NCBI GenBank assembly: GCA_964423085.1
Contig: CAYRDB010000003.1
Location: forward strand, 1-37,259
DNA from: JAUWZS01 sp964423085
Lineage (GTDB): Archaea > Aenigmatarchaeota > Aenigmatarchaeia > CG10238-14 > SCSR01
Length of the DNA: 37,259 nt
Reading direction: 5' to 3'
The position numbers were made by a program, and so were the translations under genes. The notes under the pieces were generated by a model that worked only from the letters and a program-made list of their open reading frames with translations, did not search any database and was not told the origin of the DNA. This document shows positions 14,943 to 22,515 of this stretch, piece after piece. Positions within the stretch are counted from its first letter, which is position 1. Every line of letters begins with the position of its first letter.

Positions 14943-15923
14943 ATGATTGTTCCTTCAAAGTTAAAAAACGGCGATGAAATAAGAGTAATATCTCCTGCTA
15001 GGAGCATGGGAATTATAAAGGATCCGTTCAGGGATATTGCAAAATCAGTGTTTAAAAAAATGGGCTTGAACATCTCTTTTTCAAAGAACGTGGAAGAGAT
15101 AGATGATTTCAATTCATCGTCCATAGAATCCAGAATAGAGGATTTGCATGAGGCGTTTTCAGACAGAAATGTCAAAGGAATTATCACAACAATCGGAGGA
15201 TTCAACTCAAACCAATTGTTGAGATACATCGACTACGACCTGATAAAGAGGAATCCGAAGGTGTTGTGCGGCTACTCGGACATAACGGCGTTGCATTCGG
15301 CTATACTAAAAAAGACCGGAATGGTCGCATATTACGGGCCCCACTTTTCATCTTTCTCAATGGAGAAAGGCATAGAATACACTATCGAATATTTTAAAAA
15401 ATGCCTTATGAAAGAAGAACCGTTTGAAATAAACCCGTCTGATGAATGGTCAGACGACAGGTGGTACGAATCAAAAGATAAAAGAACTTTCATTAAAAAT
15501 AACGGGTTTGTTATAATGCAGGAAGGCGAAGCTAAAGGAACTGTTATAGGAGGCAACCTTTGCACTTTGAATCTTTTGCAAGGAACTGAATTTATGCCGT
15601 CTATTAAGAACAGCGTACTCTTCATAGAAGACGATCACGAGTCAAAGCCTCATCATTTTGATAGGGATATTCAATCACTAATCCATCAACCAGATTTTGA
15701 AAGCGTCAAAGGTTTGGTAATAGGAAGGTTTCAAAAGGAATCGAATATGACCGACAGCATGCTTGAAAAAATCATTAAAAGCAAAAAAGAGCTACGAGGA
15801 ATTCCTATAATATCTAATGCGGACTTTGGCCACACCTCTCCAATAACAACTTTCCCTCTGGGCGGTAAAGTAGAGATACATGCATATGATGAAAACTGCA
15901 AGATAGTTGTGGTTGAGCACTGA
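14943..15923 (+). CDS. Peptidase S66 (LD-carboxypeptidase/MccF-like)
   Basis: A serine peptidase family that either trims peptidoglycan tetrapeptides at an L,D bond or, as in MccF, cleaves microcin C7-type acyl-sulfamoyl adenylates. Length 326 aa is typical. The expected Ser-Glu-His triad is visible: Ser112 in CGYSDITALH, Glu229 in VLFIEDDHE and His297 in DFGHTSPITTFPLGG. The order and spacing resemble MccF. Since archaea lack murein, a self-immunity/detoxification role or scavenging of peptides is more likely than cell-wall recycling. The gene is visibly more AT-rich (third codon positions) than its neighbours, which suggests transfer. Confidence 0.9.
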   Translation: MIVPSKLKNGDEIRVISPARSMGIIKDPFRDIAKSVFKKMGLNISFSKNVEEIDDFNSSSIESRIEDLHEAFSDRNVKGIITTIGGFNSNQLLRYIDYDLIKRNPKVLCGYSDITALHSAILKKTGMVAYYGPHFSSFSMEKGIEYTIEYFKKCLMKEEPFEINPSDEWSDDRWYESKDKRTFIKNNGFVIMQEGEAKGTVIGGNLCTLNLLQGTEFMPSIKNSVLFIEDDHESKPHHFDRDIQSLIHQPDFESVKGLVIGRFQKESNMTDSMLEKIIKSKKELRGIPIISNADFGHTSPITTFPLGGKVEIHAYDENCKIVVVEH

Positions 15924-15928
15924 CCGTT

Positions 15929-16822
15929 CTAGTCCTCGTTCTCGTCTATAAGCTTTTTCAGATCCTTCGGAGTCTTTATCTCGGGCAGATCGCCCTCCTG
16001 TATCACAGGCACGCCCTCCACCTTCTTCGGGCCAGACTTTGAAACGAAGAACGCGGACGAGGAAAGTATGCCGGAAAGCTTCTTTATCGAAACAGCCCTC
16101 TTCTCCATGTCCTTCTCCACGCACGCCATTAGAGAGAACTTTTCCCTTCCTAGAACGTCGAACGGCGAATGGCCGACAGGCGAGTTCTCCACTCCCATCC
16201 TGCTGAGCTCCCTGCTCACAACCTTCTGCATGCTGCTTGCGGGCTCTGAGCAGGACTGGCCGGAAACCTTGGGCTCGTAAACCTTCCTCAAATCTATTTT
16301 AAGCGTACGCTCGAGCATCTTGACAGTCTGCTCTGTCGGATTCGTCCTCTTGTTCTCTATCTCGTACAGAGCCTTCTTCGAGACGCCCACCAGATCGGAA
16401 AGCTCCTCCAGCGTGAACTTTAATTCATACCGCTTCTCCCTCATCGATTCGGCGTCTATCTCCACCGACCTCCTGCCCTTCGCGGAGCTGGCAGGATAAG
16501 CCTCGCCCTCGATTATGTCGTCGAACATCTTCGGGGTAACCACGGGCAGATCGAACCTCTCGTAGACCATGCCGTCCTCCATGGGCCCGCGGTTGCTGCG
16601 AACAGACACAACAAACGGGCATGCGGATAGGAAATAAGAAGCGGTGCGCAGGTCCCTGGCTATCTCGCTGTTCAAGCCGTCCACGTTGACCATCGACTTT
16701 ACCAGCAGTAGCCTCTCCCGCTTGGCCGCTATGTCAAAGCACCCCCTGGTCAGTAAAACTTCAAATTCTTGCTTCAACAAACTATTTACCACTCGGGTTG
16801 TGAGCACGTTTCGGCTTAACAT
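15929..16822 (-). CDS. COG1395-type HTH transcriptional regulator
   Basis: A 297-aa predicted archaeal DNA-binding protein. Residues 1-115 resemble the conserved N-terminal domain of this family (LLTRGCFDIAAKRERLLLVKSM with ASYFLSACPFVVSVRSN). A Cro/XRE HTH follows: LKFTLEELSDLVGVSKKALYEIENKRTNPTEQTV. The C-terminal half (FSLMACVEKDMEKRAVSIKKLSGILSSSAFFVSKSG) forms a second conserved domain, possibly ligand binding. It is divergently placed from the Nudix gene across a 63-bp spacer. Its stop lies five bases from that of the S66 gene. Targets are unknown. Confidence 0.85.
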   Translation of the reverse strand: MLSRNVLTTRVVNSLLKQEFEVLLTRGCFDIAAKRERLLLVKSMVNVDGLNSEIARDLRTASYFLSACPFVVSVRSNRGPMEDGMVYERFDLPVVTPKMFDDIIEGEAYPASSAKGRRSVEIDAESMREKRYELKFTLEELSDLVGVSKKALYEIENKRTNPTEQTVKMLERTLKIDLRKVYEPKVSGQSCSEPASSMQKVVSRELSRMGVENSPVGHSPFDVLGREKFSLMACVEKDMEKRAVSIKKLSGILSSSAFFVSKSGPKKVEGVPVIQEGDLPEIKTPKDLKKLIDENED

Positions 16823-16885
16823 AAGGATCTATAAACTATTGCCTATGCGAAGAGATATAAATAATGTGTTTGTGGGTATACGGGG

Positions 16886-17338
16886 ATGCGAATGGTGAAG
16901 GAAAAAAGCGCTGGCGCTGTTATTTTCAGGAGGGAGGAAGGGAAGATTTACTACCTACTGCTCCACTACCACTTCAAGGGAGAATACTGGGACTTTCCCA
17001 GGGGGAAGATGGAGGAAGGGGAAACAGAAGAACAGACAGCGATCAGGGAGATAGGGGAGGAGACTGGAATATCGGGAATAAAGTTCATACCAGGATTCCG
17101 CGAGACCACCTCATGGTTCTACCGCTTCGAAGGCGAGAACGTATCCAAGGAGGCCGTCTATTTCCTGGCGGGCACAGACGTGAAGGACGTAGTAATATCG
17201 GACGAGCACATCGAATACCTCTGGCTGGACTACAAGGATTCCATGTCCACGCTGACATACGCCAACACTAAAAAAATACTCGAGGCTGCCGACAAGTTCC
17301 TGAACGCGAACCTTGAAAGGTTTTTAAAAGACAAATGA
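16886..17338 (+). CDS. Nudix hydrolase, Ap4A-hydrolase-like
   Basis: A 150-aa Nudix protein. The complete Nudix box GKMEEGETEEQTAIREIGEETGI is at residues 40-62 (Gx5Ex7REUxEExGU). The N-terminal SAGAVIFRREEGKIYYLLLHYHFKGEYWDFPRG and the aromatic WFYRFEGENVSKEAVYFL downstream fit bis(5'-nucleosyl)-tetraphosphatases that clear dinucleoside polyphosphates. A GATATAAATA element at about 16852-16861 lies 25-34 bases before the ATG, so the message may be leaderless. The last codons hold the TATA box of the tRNA-Ile gene. Confidence 0.9.
   Translation: MRMVKEKSAGAVIFRREEGKIYYLLLHYHFKGEYWDFPRGKMEEGETEEQTAIREIGEETGISGIKFIPGFRETTSWFYRFEGENVSKEAVYFLAGTDVKDVVISDEHIEYLWLDYKDSMSTLTYANTKKILEAADKFLNANLERFLKDK
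17320..17329 (+). promoter_or_regulatory. TATA box of tRNA-Ile, inside the Nudix gene end
   Basis: GAAAGG followed by TTTTTAAAAG resembles a BRE plus TATA box. It sits 24-33 bases before the first base of the tRNA and within the last codons of the Nudix gene. Confidence 0.5.
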
Positions 17339-17352
17339 GTAATACATATCAC

Positions 17353-17467
17353 GGGCCATTAGCTTAGCCTGGAAGCTCTATGAGCTGGGCAATTAGAGCA
17401 ATCGACTTATAGGTCAGCTAAGCGCTAGGAAATCGATAGGTCGCCGGTCCGAATCCGGCATGGCCCA
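17353..17467 (+). tRNA. tRNA-Ile(UAU) with two predicted introns
   Basis: Acceptor GGGCCAT pairs with ATGGCCC (17460-17466), with discriminator A at 17467 and no encoded CCA. T-arm GCCGG/CCGGC has loop TCCGAAT, with C rather than T at position 55. The anticodon stem is ATCGA (17401-17405)/TCGAT (17433-17437). Removing two 20-nt introns (17373-17392 and 17412-17431) leaves a normal 75-nt cloverleaf with D-arm GCTT-AGCCTGGTTA-GAGC and loop CTTATAA, anticodon TAT. Both introns fit the BHB rule. The D-loop one has central helix GCCT/GGGC, bulges GGA and AAT, and a 5-bp inner stem AGCTC/GAGCT. The anticodon one has central helix CTTA/TAGG and bulges TAG and AAA. UAU would read the abundant AUA codons, usually decoded in archaea by an agmatidine-modified CAU tRNA. 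Confidence 0.82.
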
Positions 17468-17521
17468 CTTCTTTCTTATCAGAAAAGCTAAAAATTACCG
17501 TCGCCATATATTATTGATAGG

Positions 17522-18301
17522 ATGACTGCTAAGCCCGAACCAAGCAACGAGAGTTCTAACTTCATAGTAACCGAGATTAATGAAATACTGAAAAATCTAG
17601 AAAGGGACTCTTTTTTCATATTAAGCTACTCCACATATTGTAAAGCCGACAAAAATGGAAAAGTCCATTATTACGAAATAAAAGGCGACAATTATATTTC
17701 TGATACTGGTATAAACATCGATTATCATTGCAGTAACATAACAAGAAACTTGACAAAGCTTGCAACTATTTTTCCTGGAATAAAGATGAAGGAAAGATTC
17801 AAAACAGCAGTCTACAAATCAATATATTACGACAACAGACGCAAGATCGATTGTGATGAAAAAGAAGCACTAAGATCACTCTATGACGATTTGGGAGCAA
17901 TAACTGTATATGCTAAAATGCTAAAAAAGAAAGCACTGGAGTATGAAGATGCGAAGGATTCATTCCACAAGTTGAATATTAACGAAATCACTGAATCTCT
18001 TGTTGAAAATCAAAAGCCCATGAATAACATAAAAAAATATCTAGCAAATGTAAATGAAACCATAAGAAGAGACGGTCAGCTGCAGTTCTTGTGGGACGAT
18101 TGGAACAAATTGACTTCTGCGCTCGAACTCGCTAGCATGTACAGAGCATCAGAAATGCTCAGAAGGTGTATGGATGTTTTCAACTCAAGATACGAAGATA
18201 AGACAACAATTGGAGAAATGGAAAAAATCAACAGGGAAGAAATCAACAGCATTTTGAACAAATTAAAAATGGCATTGGACGACTGTAGCATAGAATGCTA
18301 A
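17522..18301 (+). CDS. AT-rich orphan protein, mostly helical
   Basis: A 259-aa protein of no recognised family. The N-terminal third looks alpha/beta (FFILSYSTYCKADKNGKVHYYEIKGDN). The rest is predicted helical, with charged repeats such as LRSLYDDLGAITVYAKMLKKKALEYEDA and EEINSILNKLKMALDD. There is no signal peptide or membrane segment; several cysteines are scattered (C44-like SYSTYCKAD, NIDYHC, DDCSIEC). Base composition is clearly more AT-rich than the translation genes around it, suggesting recent acquisition. Its last four bases overlap the stop of the opposite-strand 25-aa ORF. Its position next to a tRNA gene also fits an insertion site, though I see no integrase or flanking repeat. 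Confidence 0.7.
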   Translation: MTAKPEPSNESSNFIVTEINEILKNLERDSFFILSYSTYCKADKNGKVHYYEIKGDNYISDTGINIDYHCSNITRNLTKLATIFPGIKMKERFKTAVYKSIYYDNRRKIDCDEKEALRSLYDDLGAITVYAKMLKKKALEYEDAKDSFHKLNINEITESLVENQKPMNNIKKYLANVNETIRRDGQLQFLWDDWNKLTSALELASMYRASEMLRRCMDVFNSRYEDKTTIGEMEKINREEINSILNKLKMALDDCSIEC

Positions 18302-18375
18302 TGCTTTCGCTTCCTCTTCTTCTGTCGCCTTCTTTTCGTCTTCTTCCTTCTCGCTCTCTTTTCTCCGTGAGCCAT
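18298..18375 (-). CDS. 25-aa very basic protein, candidate eL41-like ribosomal protein
   Basis: Reading the minus strand from the ATG at 18375 gives a complete 25-residue ORF starting MAHGEKRARRKKTKRR and ending RKRKH before TAG. About 16 of 25 residues are Lys or Arg. Length and composition resemble ribosomal protein eL41 (about 25 aa, Arg/Lys-rich, single helix); similarity is by composition, not by a proven alignment. A clear TATAAAT box (18399-18405) is centred 27 bases before the ATG, as expected for a leaderless message, and sits right after the uS10 stop. The ORF overlaps the last four bases of the convergent orphan gene. Confidence 0.6.
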   Translation of the reverse strand: MAHGEKRARRKKTKRRRQKKRKRKH

Positions 18376-18398
18376 GGAATAGAATTAGCTGGAATAGG

Positions 18399-18405
18399 AT
18401 TTATA
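18399..18405 (-). promoter_or_regulatory. TATA box for the 25-aa basic ORF
   Basis: TATAAAT on the minus strand, flanked as GGTATAAATCC, is centred 27 bases upstream of the ATG at 18375 and directly follows the uS10 stop codon. The spacing predicts transcription starting at or next to the ATG. Confidence 0.55.
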
Positions 18406-18407
18406 CC

Positions 18408-18728
18408 TTAGTCCTTGAGCTGTATGCTCATGTGGACTCCCTGCGGAATGTTGACTCTCATTATCTGCCTTAGAGCGCGGTCGTCTGCCTGCACGTCTAT
18501 TACCCTCTTATGTATTCTCATTTCCCATCTTTCGAATGTGGCGTTGCCGTGACCGGTTCCGTCACCGCATGGCGTCTTCAGCGTGGTAACCTTCATCACT
18601 TTTGTCGGAAGTGGCACAGGACCTTTGTATCCGACACCAAATGTCTTAGCAATTCCTCTAATATCTTCGCATATCGTGCCGAGCTCCTTAGAGTCCTTGC
18701 CTGAAAGTTTTATCCTCGCAACTTGCAT
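18408..18728 (-). CDS. rps10: Small-subunit ribosomal protein uS10
   Basis: Ribosomal protein of the 30S head, 106 aa from the ATG at 18728 (MQVARIKLSG, the usual start of archaeal S10). An upstream TTG at 18737 would add MIE. Conserved blocks include GPVPLPTKV, the Cys-containing TLKTPCGDGTGHG region, FERWEMRIHKRVIDV and the C-terminal VNIPQGVHMSIQL. In many archaea this gene directly follows EF-1A; here 193 nt of spacer with U-rich tracts separate them. A TATA-like ATTTAAAG near 18783-18790 suggests its own promoter. Confidence 0.96.
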   Translation of the reverse strand: MQVARIKLSGKDSKELGTICEDIRGIAKTFGVGYKGPVPLPTKVMKVTTLKTPCGDGTGHGNATFERWEMRIHKRVIDVQADDRALRQIMRVNIPQGVHMSIQLKD

Positions 18729-18827
18729 TTCAATCAACTATGATTTTATTCTTCAAACAATTTAATTCTATTGAACTGTCTGTCTTTAAATCCTTTTTGA
18801 TGGGCGAACTATAGGATGGGTCGCTGT

Positions 18828-18942
18828 TTTGTAAAAAAAAATATTTCAAAAAAAACTCTAGACAAAAGTAGAGGAAAAATAAAAGATTAGAAATGGGGAA
18901 AATGAAAAAGAAAAGATTGGGCGTGAAAGCCTAAGCTTTCAC
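18828..18942 (-). terminator. EF-1A 3' hairpin and multiple U-tracts
   Basis: A perfect inverted repeat GTGAAAGC-CTAA-GCTTTCAC (18923-18942) spans the last codons of EF-1A, with the stop codon in the loop. Downstream on the minus strand are at least four T-rich runs (near 18901-18915, 18877-18884, 18850-18857 and 18831-18840). Tandem U-tracts are the known termination signal read by aCPSF1, whose gene is in this window. Confidence 0.6.
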
Positions 18943-20208
18943 AATATCCAAGCAGACGCCCGCTGCCACAGTCGAACCCATGTCCCTTACCGCGAACCTC
19001 GCGAGCTCCGGAAAGTCGCCCTGCTTCTCTATCACAAAAGGCTTGCTAGGGATGACCTTTATCCTGGCCGCGTCTCCGGTCTTGATAAAGTCTGGCTTTT
19101 CCTGAACAACCTGTCCGGTCTTCGGGTCAATCTTCGCGATTATCTCCTCGACCCTGCACGCGACCGAAGCCGTGTGGCAGTGGAACACTGGTGTGTATCC
19201 AGCTGTTATGACAGTCGGGTGGTTCAGCACAACTATCTGCGCTGTGAACTCTTTCGCAACTGTTGGCGGATTGTCAGGATGACCGGCAACGTCTCCCCTG
19301 TGAACGTCGGTCTTTCCGATTCCCCTAACGTTGAATCCGACGTTGTCGCCTGGTATCGCCTGCTCTATCTGCTGGTGGTGGACTTCGATTGTCTTGACCT
19401 CACCCTGAGCGCCCGAAGGCATGAAGACCAGCTTGTCGCCGTTCTTCAGAACGCCTGTCTCTACCCTACCAACCGGGACTGATCCTACTCCTGTGATGGT
19501 GTAGACATCCTGTATCGGCAGCCTGAGCGCTTTGTCCGTAGGCTTTGGTGGCTCCACAACGAACTGGTCGAGTGTGTCAACCAAGCTCTGGCCTTTGTAC
19601 CAAGGCATGTTCTCGGATTTTTTGGCGATGTTGTCTCCCATGAAACCAGATGTTGGTATCATTGGTATTTCGTCCATCTTGTATCCTATGCCTTTGAAGA
19701 GCTTCGTTACTTCGTCTTTTACTTCGTTGAACCTCTTCTCGTCATAGTTTGCAGCATCCATCTTGTTTAGCACTATAATAATCTGGCCTACACCCAGAAC
19801 TTTCAACAACCAAGCGTGCTCCTTGGTCTGCTCTTGTATTCCCTCACCGGGTTTTGCAGAGACCACGAACACTGCAACGTCGGCCTGCGACGCTCCTGTG
19901 ATCATGTTCTTGATAAAGTCCCTGTGTCCTGGCGCGTCTATGACAGTGAAGAACCATTTCTTGGTCTCGAAAGGCCTGTGCATGACATCTATTGTCAGAC
20001 CCCTCTGCCTTTCCTCCTTCGTGCTGTCTACTGCGTAGGCATATTCGAAAGTTTCTCTCTTGTAATCTTTCGCCTGGTCCTTGAGTTTCCTCATTTCCTC
20101 TTCCCTTATGGCGCCAGAGTCGTATAACAATCTACCCAACAGTGTGGATTTTCCGCTGTCTACGTGCCCAGCTGTCATTAGGTTTATGTGTGGTTTTTTA
20201 TCTGCCAT
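18931..20208 (-). CDS. tuf: Translation elongation factor EF-1A
   Basis: GTPase that brings aminoacyl-tRNA to the ribosome, 425 aa, the normal archaeal length. G1 is GHVDSGKST, the effector region lies in KEERQRGLTID, G3 is DAPGH, G4 is NKMD, followed by the two beta-barrel domains with VPVGRVETGVLK and GFNVRGI. It has its own TATA (TATTTAAATA at 20286-20295) and a strong Shine-Dalgarno GGAGGT nine bases before ATG. Although it follows EF-2, it can therefore be transcribed independently, as expected for a very highly expressed gene. A hairpin plus U-tracts follows the stop. Confidence 0.98.
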   Translation of the reverse strand: MADKKPHINLMTAGHVDSGKSTLLGRLLYDSGAIREEEMRKLKDQAKDYKRETFEYAYAVDSTKEERQRGLTIDVMHRPFETKKWFFTVIDAPGHRDFIKNMITGASQADVAVFVVSAKPGEGIQEQTKEHAWLLKVLGVGQIIIVLNKMDAANYDEKRFNEVKDEVTKLFKGIGYKMDEIPMIPTSGFMGDNIAKKSENMPWYKGQSLVDTLDQFVVEPPKPTDKALRLPIQDVYTITGVGSVPVGRVETGVLKNGDKLVFMPSGAQGEVKTIEVHHQQIEQAIPGDNVGFNVRGIGKTDVHRGDVAGHPDNPPTVAKEFTAQIVVLNHPTVITAGYTPVFHCHTASVACRVEEIIAKIDPKTGQVVQEKPDFIKTGDAARIKVIPSKPFVIEKQGDFPELARFAVRDMGSTVAAGVCLDIVKA

Positions 20209-20285
20209 TTGTTTCTTACCTCCGAATTTATCTTTTTAAGTTATTGGATAACCGCCAATATACTACTATACTAATTATTGTAAAA

Positions 20286-20295
20286 TATTTAAATA
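20286..20295 (-). promoter_or_regulatory. EF-1A promoter TATA box
   Basis: The palindromic TATTTAAATA lies in the 95-bp spacer just after the EF-2 stop. It predicts a leader of about 55 nt that contains GGAGGT directly before the EF-1A ATG. Confidence 0.55.
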
Positions 20296-20303
20296 CGTTC
20301 GGC

Positions 20304-22505
20304 TTACTCCTCTTCGTCTGAGCCCGAGTCTTTTATTCCCTTCCTCTCCCTGACTTGCTCTATTGTCTTCTCCCTCAAATCCTTAGGCAACTTCTCGAAA
20401 GCTATCTCGATCGTGCTATAGAATCCTCGCCCGCTGGTCGATGACTTTAGAGATGTATCGAATCCGAAAATGTCCGAGACAGGTATCTTCGCTGTTATCA
20501 CAGCAGAGCCGCTGTCGGTCTGTATGTCCATAACCTGCCCTCGCCTGTTCTCAACTTCCCTTGTCGCAACGCCTATCAATTCCTCTGGCAGGTCTATTCT
20601 CACAACCTGCTTAGGCTCCAAAAGCGTGATGTCAGCTTTCATGAATCCGTTCTTCAGCGTCCTTCTCATCGCCGGTATTATCTGCCCCGGACCGCGGTGC
20701 ACTGGATCCTCGTGCAGCTCTGCGTCTAGGAGTTTGACTTTTACTCCGTTGACAGGTTCGCGACAGAGCGGGCCTTCGTCAATAATGTTCTGGAAGGCCT
20801 GCTTGACCAGCTCCATGACTTCGTTCATATACTGAACTCCTTTTGTCATGTCCAGCAGCATGCTGCCGTTGTAAATAAACGTTACATTCTTCGCTTCGTC
20901 GTAGTCCATGCCGTACTCGCTGAGCTGCTTGGCTATGTCCGTCTTCTTCTTCTTTATTTCAAAGTCGCTCGGCAATTCGCCGCTCTTCATTGCAGCATAC
21001 ACTTTCTCCTCAACAGGTTCGACTATGATCTGGAATCTGTTGTGCTTGTTCGGCGACCTGCCCTCTACTTCAGGCGACTTTCCAAACACTGCCTCCCTGT
21101 AAACAACTATTGGCCTGGACATTTCAGCTTCTATACCCATGGCTTTTAGTTTCCTTTCAACTTTTGCTTCAAGGTGGAGCTCTCCCAGTCCAGAGACCAG
21201 ATACTCCCCAGTCTCCTGGTTTATCTTTATCTTCAATGTGGTGTCCTCCCTTCCGAGCCTCTTCAGCGCGTTCACCAGCTTTGTCAAATCCATTGTGTTC
21301 TTAGGTTCAATCGATTTTGTGACAACCGGCTCGAATATGTGCTTTATCTCCTCGAAAGGCTCCATCACATTTCCAGCATTGGTCACAGTCTCGCCTGTGA
21401 AAGCCTCGGGTATTCCTACAATTGCTACAATGTTTCCGGACGATATCTCGTCCACCTGTATCCTCTGTATTCCCTTGTATATTGCCACCTGCTGTATCTT
21501 TTCGTTCTTGTTCTGAGTGACCAAAGATACATCCATTCCCTTCACCAGCTTTCCAGAAAAGAGCCTTCCTGTAGCCACGAAGCCTACGTGCGGATCGGTT
21601 ACCATCTTTGTAATTACCATGGACAGCTTTCCGTTTGAATTGCAGTTCATCATGTCCTTTCCCATCTCGGTGGTAACGTCGCCCTTCCATATCTTTTCCA
21701 ACCTATACTGCTGCGCCTCCTTCGGGTTGGGAAGGTGCTTTATTATCATGTCCAAAACTACCTTGTGCATAGGCGCTATTCTCGCAAGCTCGTCGTCGTT
21801 TCCGGAGTTTGCCAAATCTATTATCTGCTTGAAAGTTATTCCGGTCTTTTGCATGTACGGTATTGATATAGCCCATTTCTTTACTCCAGAGCCGAATGCA
21901 ACGCTTCCGTCGCCGACCTGTACCGCCCACTTGTCCTTGTACTCGTCGTCCGCATACTTTCTTATCAACAGGTTGACATCACTTATGATTTTCGCAAACC
22001 TTTCCTGCATCATTTCTGGCGTAAGCTTTAGCTCGCGTATGAGTCTGTCAACCTTGTTTATGAAAAGCACCGGCTTGACCCTTTCCCTGAGCGCCTGCCT
22101 GAAAACTGTTTCGGTCTGAGGCATTATTCCCTCGACCCCGCAAACAAGAACTATTGTTCCATCCACTGCCCTCATTGCCCTCGTTACGTCACCGCCGAAG
22201 TCGACGTGGCCTGGAGTGTCAAGAAGGTTTATTATATAGTCCTTTCCTTCGTACTCGTGGACCATGCTAACATTTGCGCCGTATATAGTAAGCTGCCTCT
22301 CCCTTTCCTGTTCGTCGAACCATGTGAACATACCCGTGTCCCTGTCACCGACCACCTTCTCAGAAAGCATTCCAGCTCCTCCCATCAGGTTGTCTGTAAG
22401 CGCGGTTTTTCCGTGGTGCACGTGGGAGCTTGTGGCAACATTCCTTATCTGCTCGACACTGTTCATCGTGTCGGTTATCCTTTCTATAAGATCTTTTTTC
22501 GCCAT
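20304..22505 (-). CDS. fusA: Translation elongation factor EF-2
   Basis: Translocase GTPase, 733 aa from ATG at 22505 (MAKKDLIERITDTMN). The frame is open for 13 codons upstream, but those overlap the uS7 gene. The P-loop reads SSHVHHGKTALTD, a slightly unusual G1; the G3 DTPGH and G4 NKVD are present. The domain IV tip EDPVHRGPGQIIPAMRR contains the histidine normally converted to diphthamide. It starts 10 nt after the uS7 stop, so it belongs to the same operon as uS12 and uS7, the str-like order common in archaea. Expression with the ribosomal proteins is therefore expected. Confidence 0.97.
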   Translation of the reverse strand: MAKKDLIERITDTMNSVEQIRNVATSSHVHHGKTALTDNLMGGAGMLSEKVVGDRDTGMFTWFDEQERERQLTIYGANVSMVHEYEGKDYIINLLDTPGHVDFGGDVTRAMRAVDGTIVLVCGVEGIMPQTETVFRQALRERVKPVLFINKVDRLIRELKLTPEMMQERFAKIISDVNLLIRKYADDEYKDKWAVQVGDGSVAFGSGVKKWAISIPYMQKTGITFKQIIDLANSGNDDELARIAPMHKVVLDMIIKHLPNPKEAQQYRLEKIWKGDVTTEMGKDMMNCNSNGKLSMVITKMVTDPHVGFVATGRLFSGKLVKGMDVSLVTQNKNEKIQQVAIYKGIQRIQVDEISSGNIVAIVGIPEAFTGETVTNAGNVMEPFEEIKHIFEPVVTKSIEPKNTMDLTKLVNALKRLGREDTTLKIKINQETGEYLVSGLGELHLEAKVERKLKAMGIEAEMSRPIVVYREAVFGKSPEVEGRSPNKHNRFQIIVEPVEEKVYAAMKSGELPSDFEIKKKKTDIAKQLSEYGMDYDEAKNVTFIYNGSMLLDMTKGVQYMNEVMELVKQAFQNIIDEGPLCREPVNGVKVKLLDAELHEDPVHRGPGQIIPAMRRTLKNGFMKADITLLEPKQVVRIDLPEELIGVATREVENRRGQVMDIQTDSGSAVITAKIPVSDIFGFDTSLKSSTSGRGFYSTIEIAFEKLPKDLREKTIEQVRERKGIKDSGSDEEE

Positions 22506-22515
22506 GAAAAACAAC

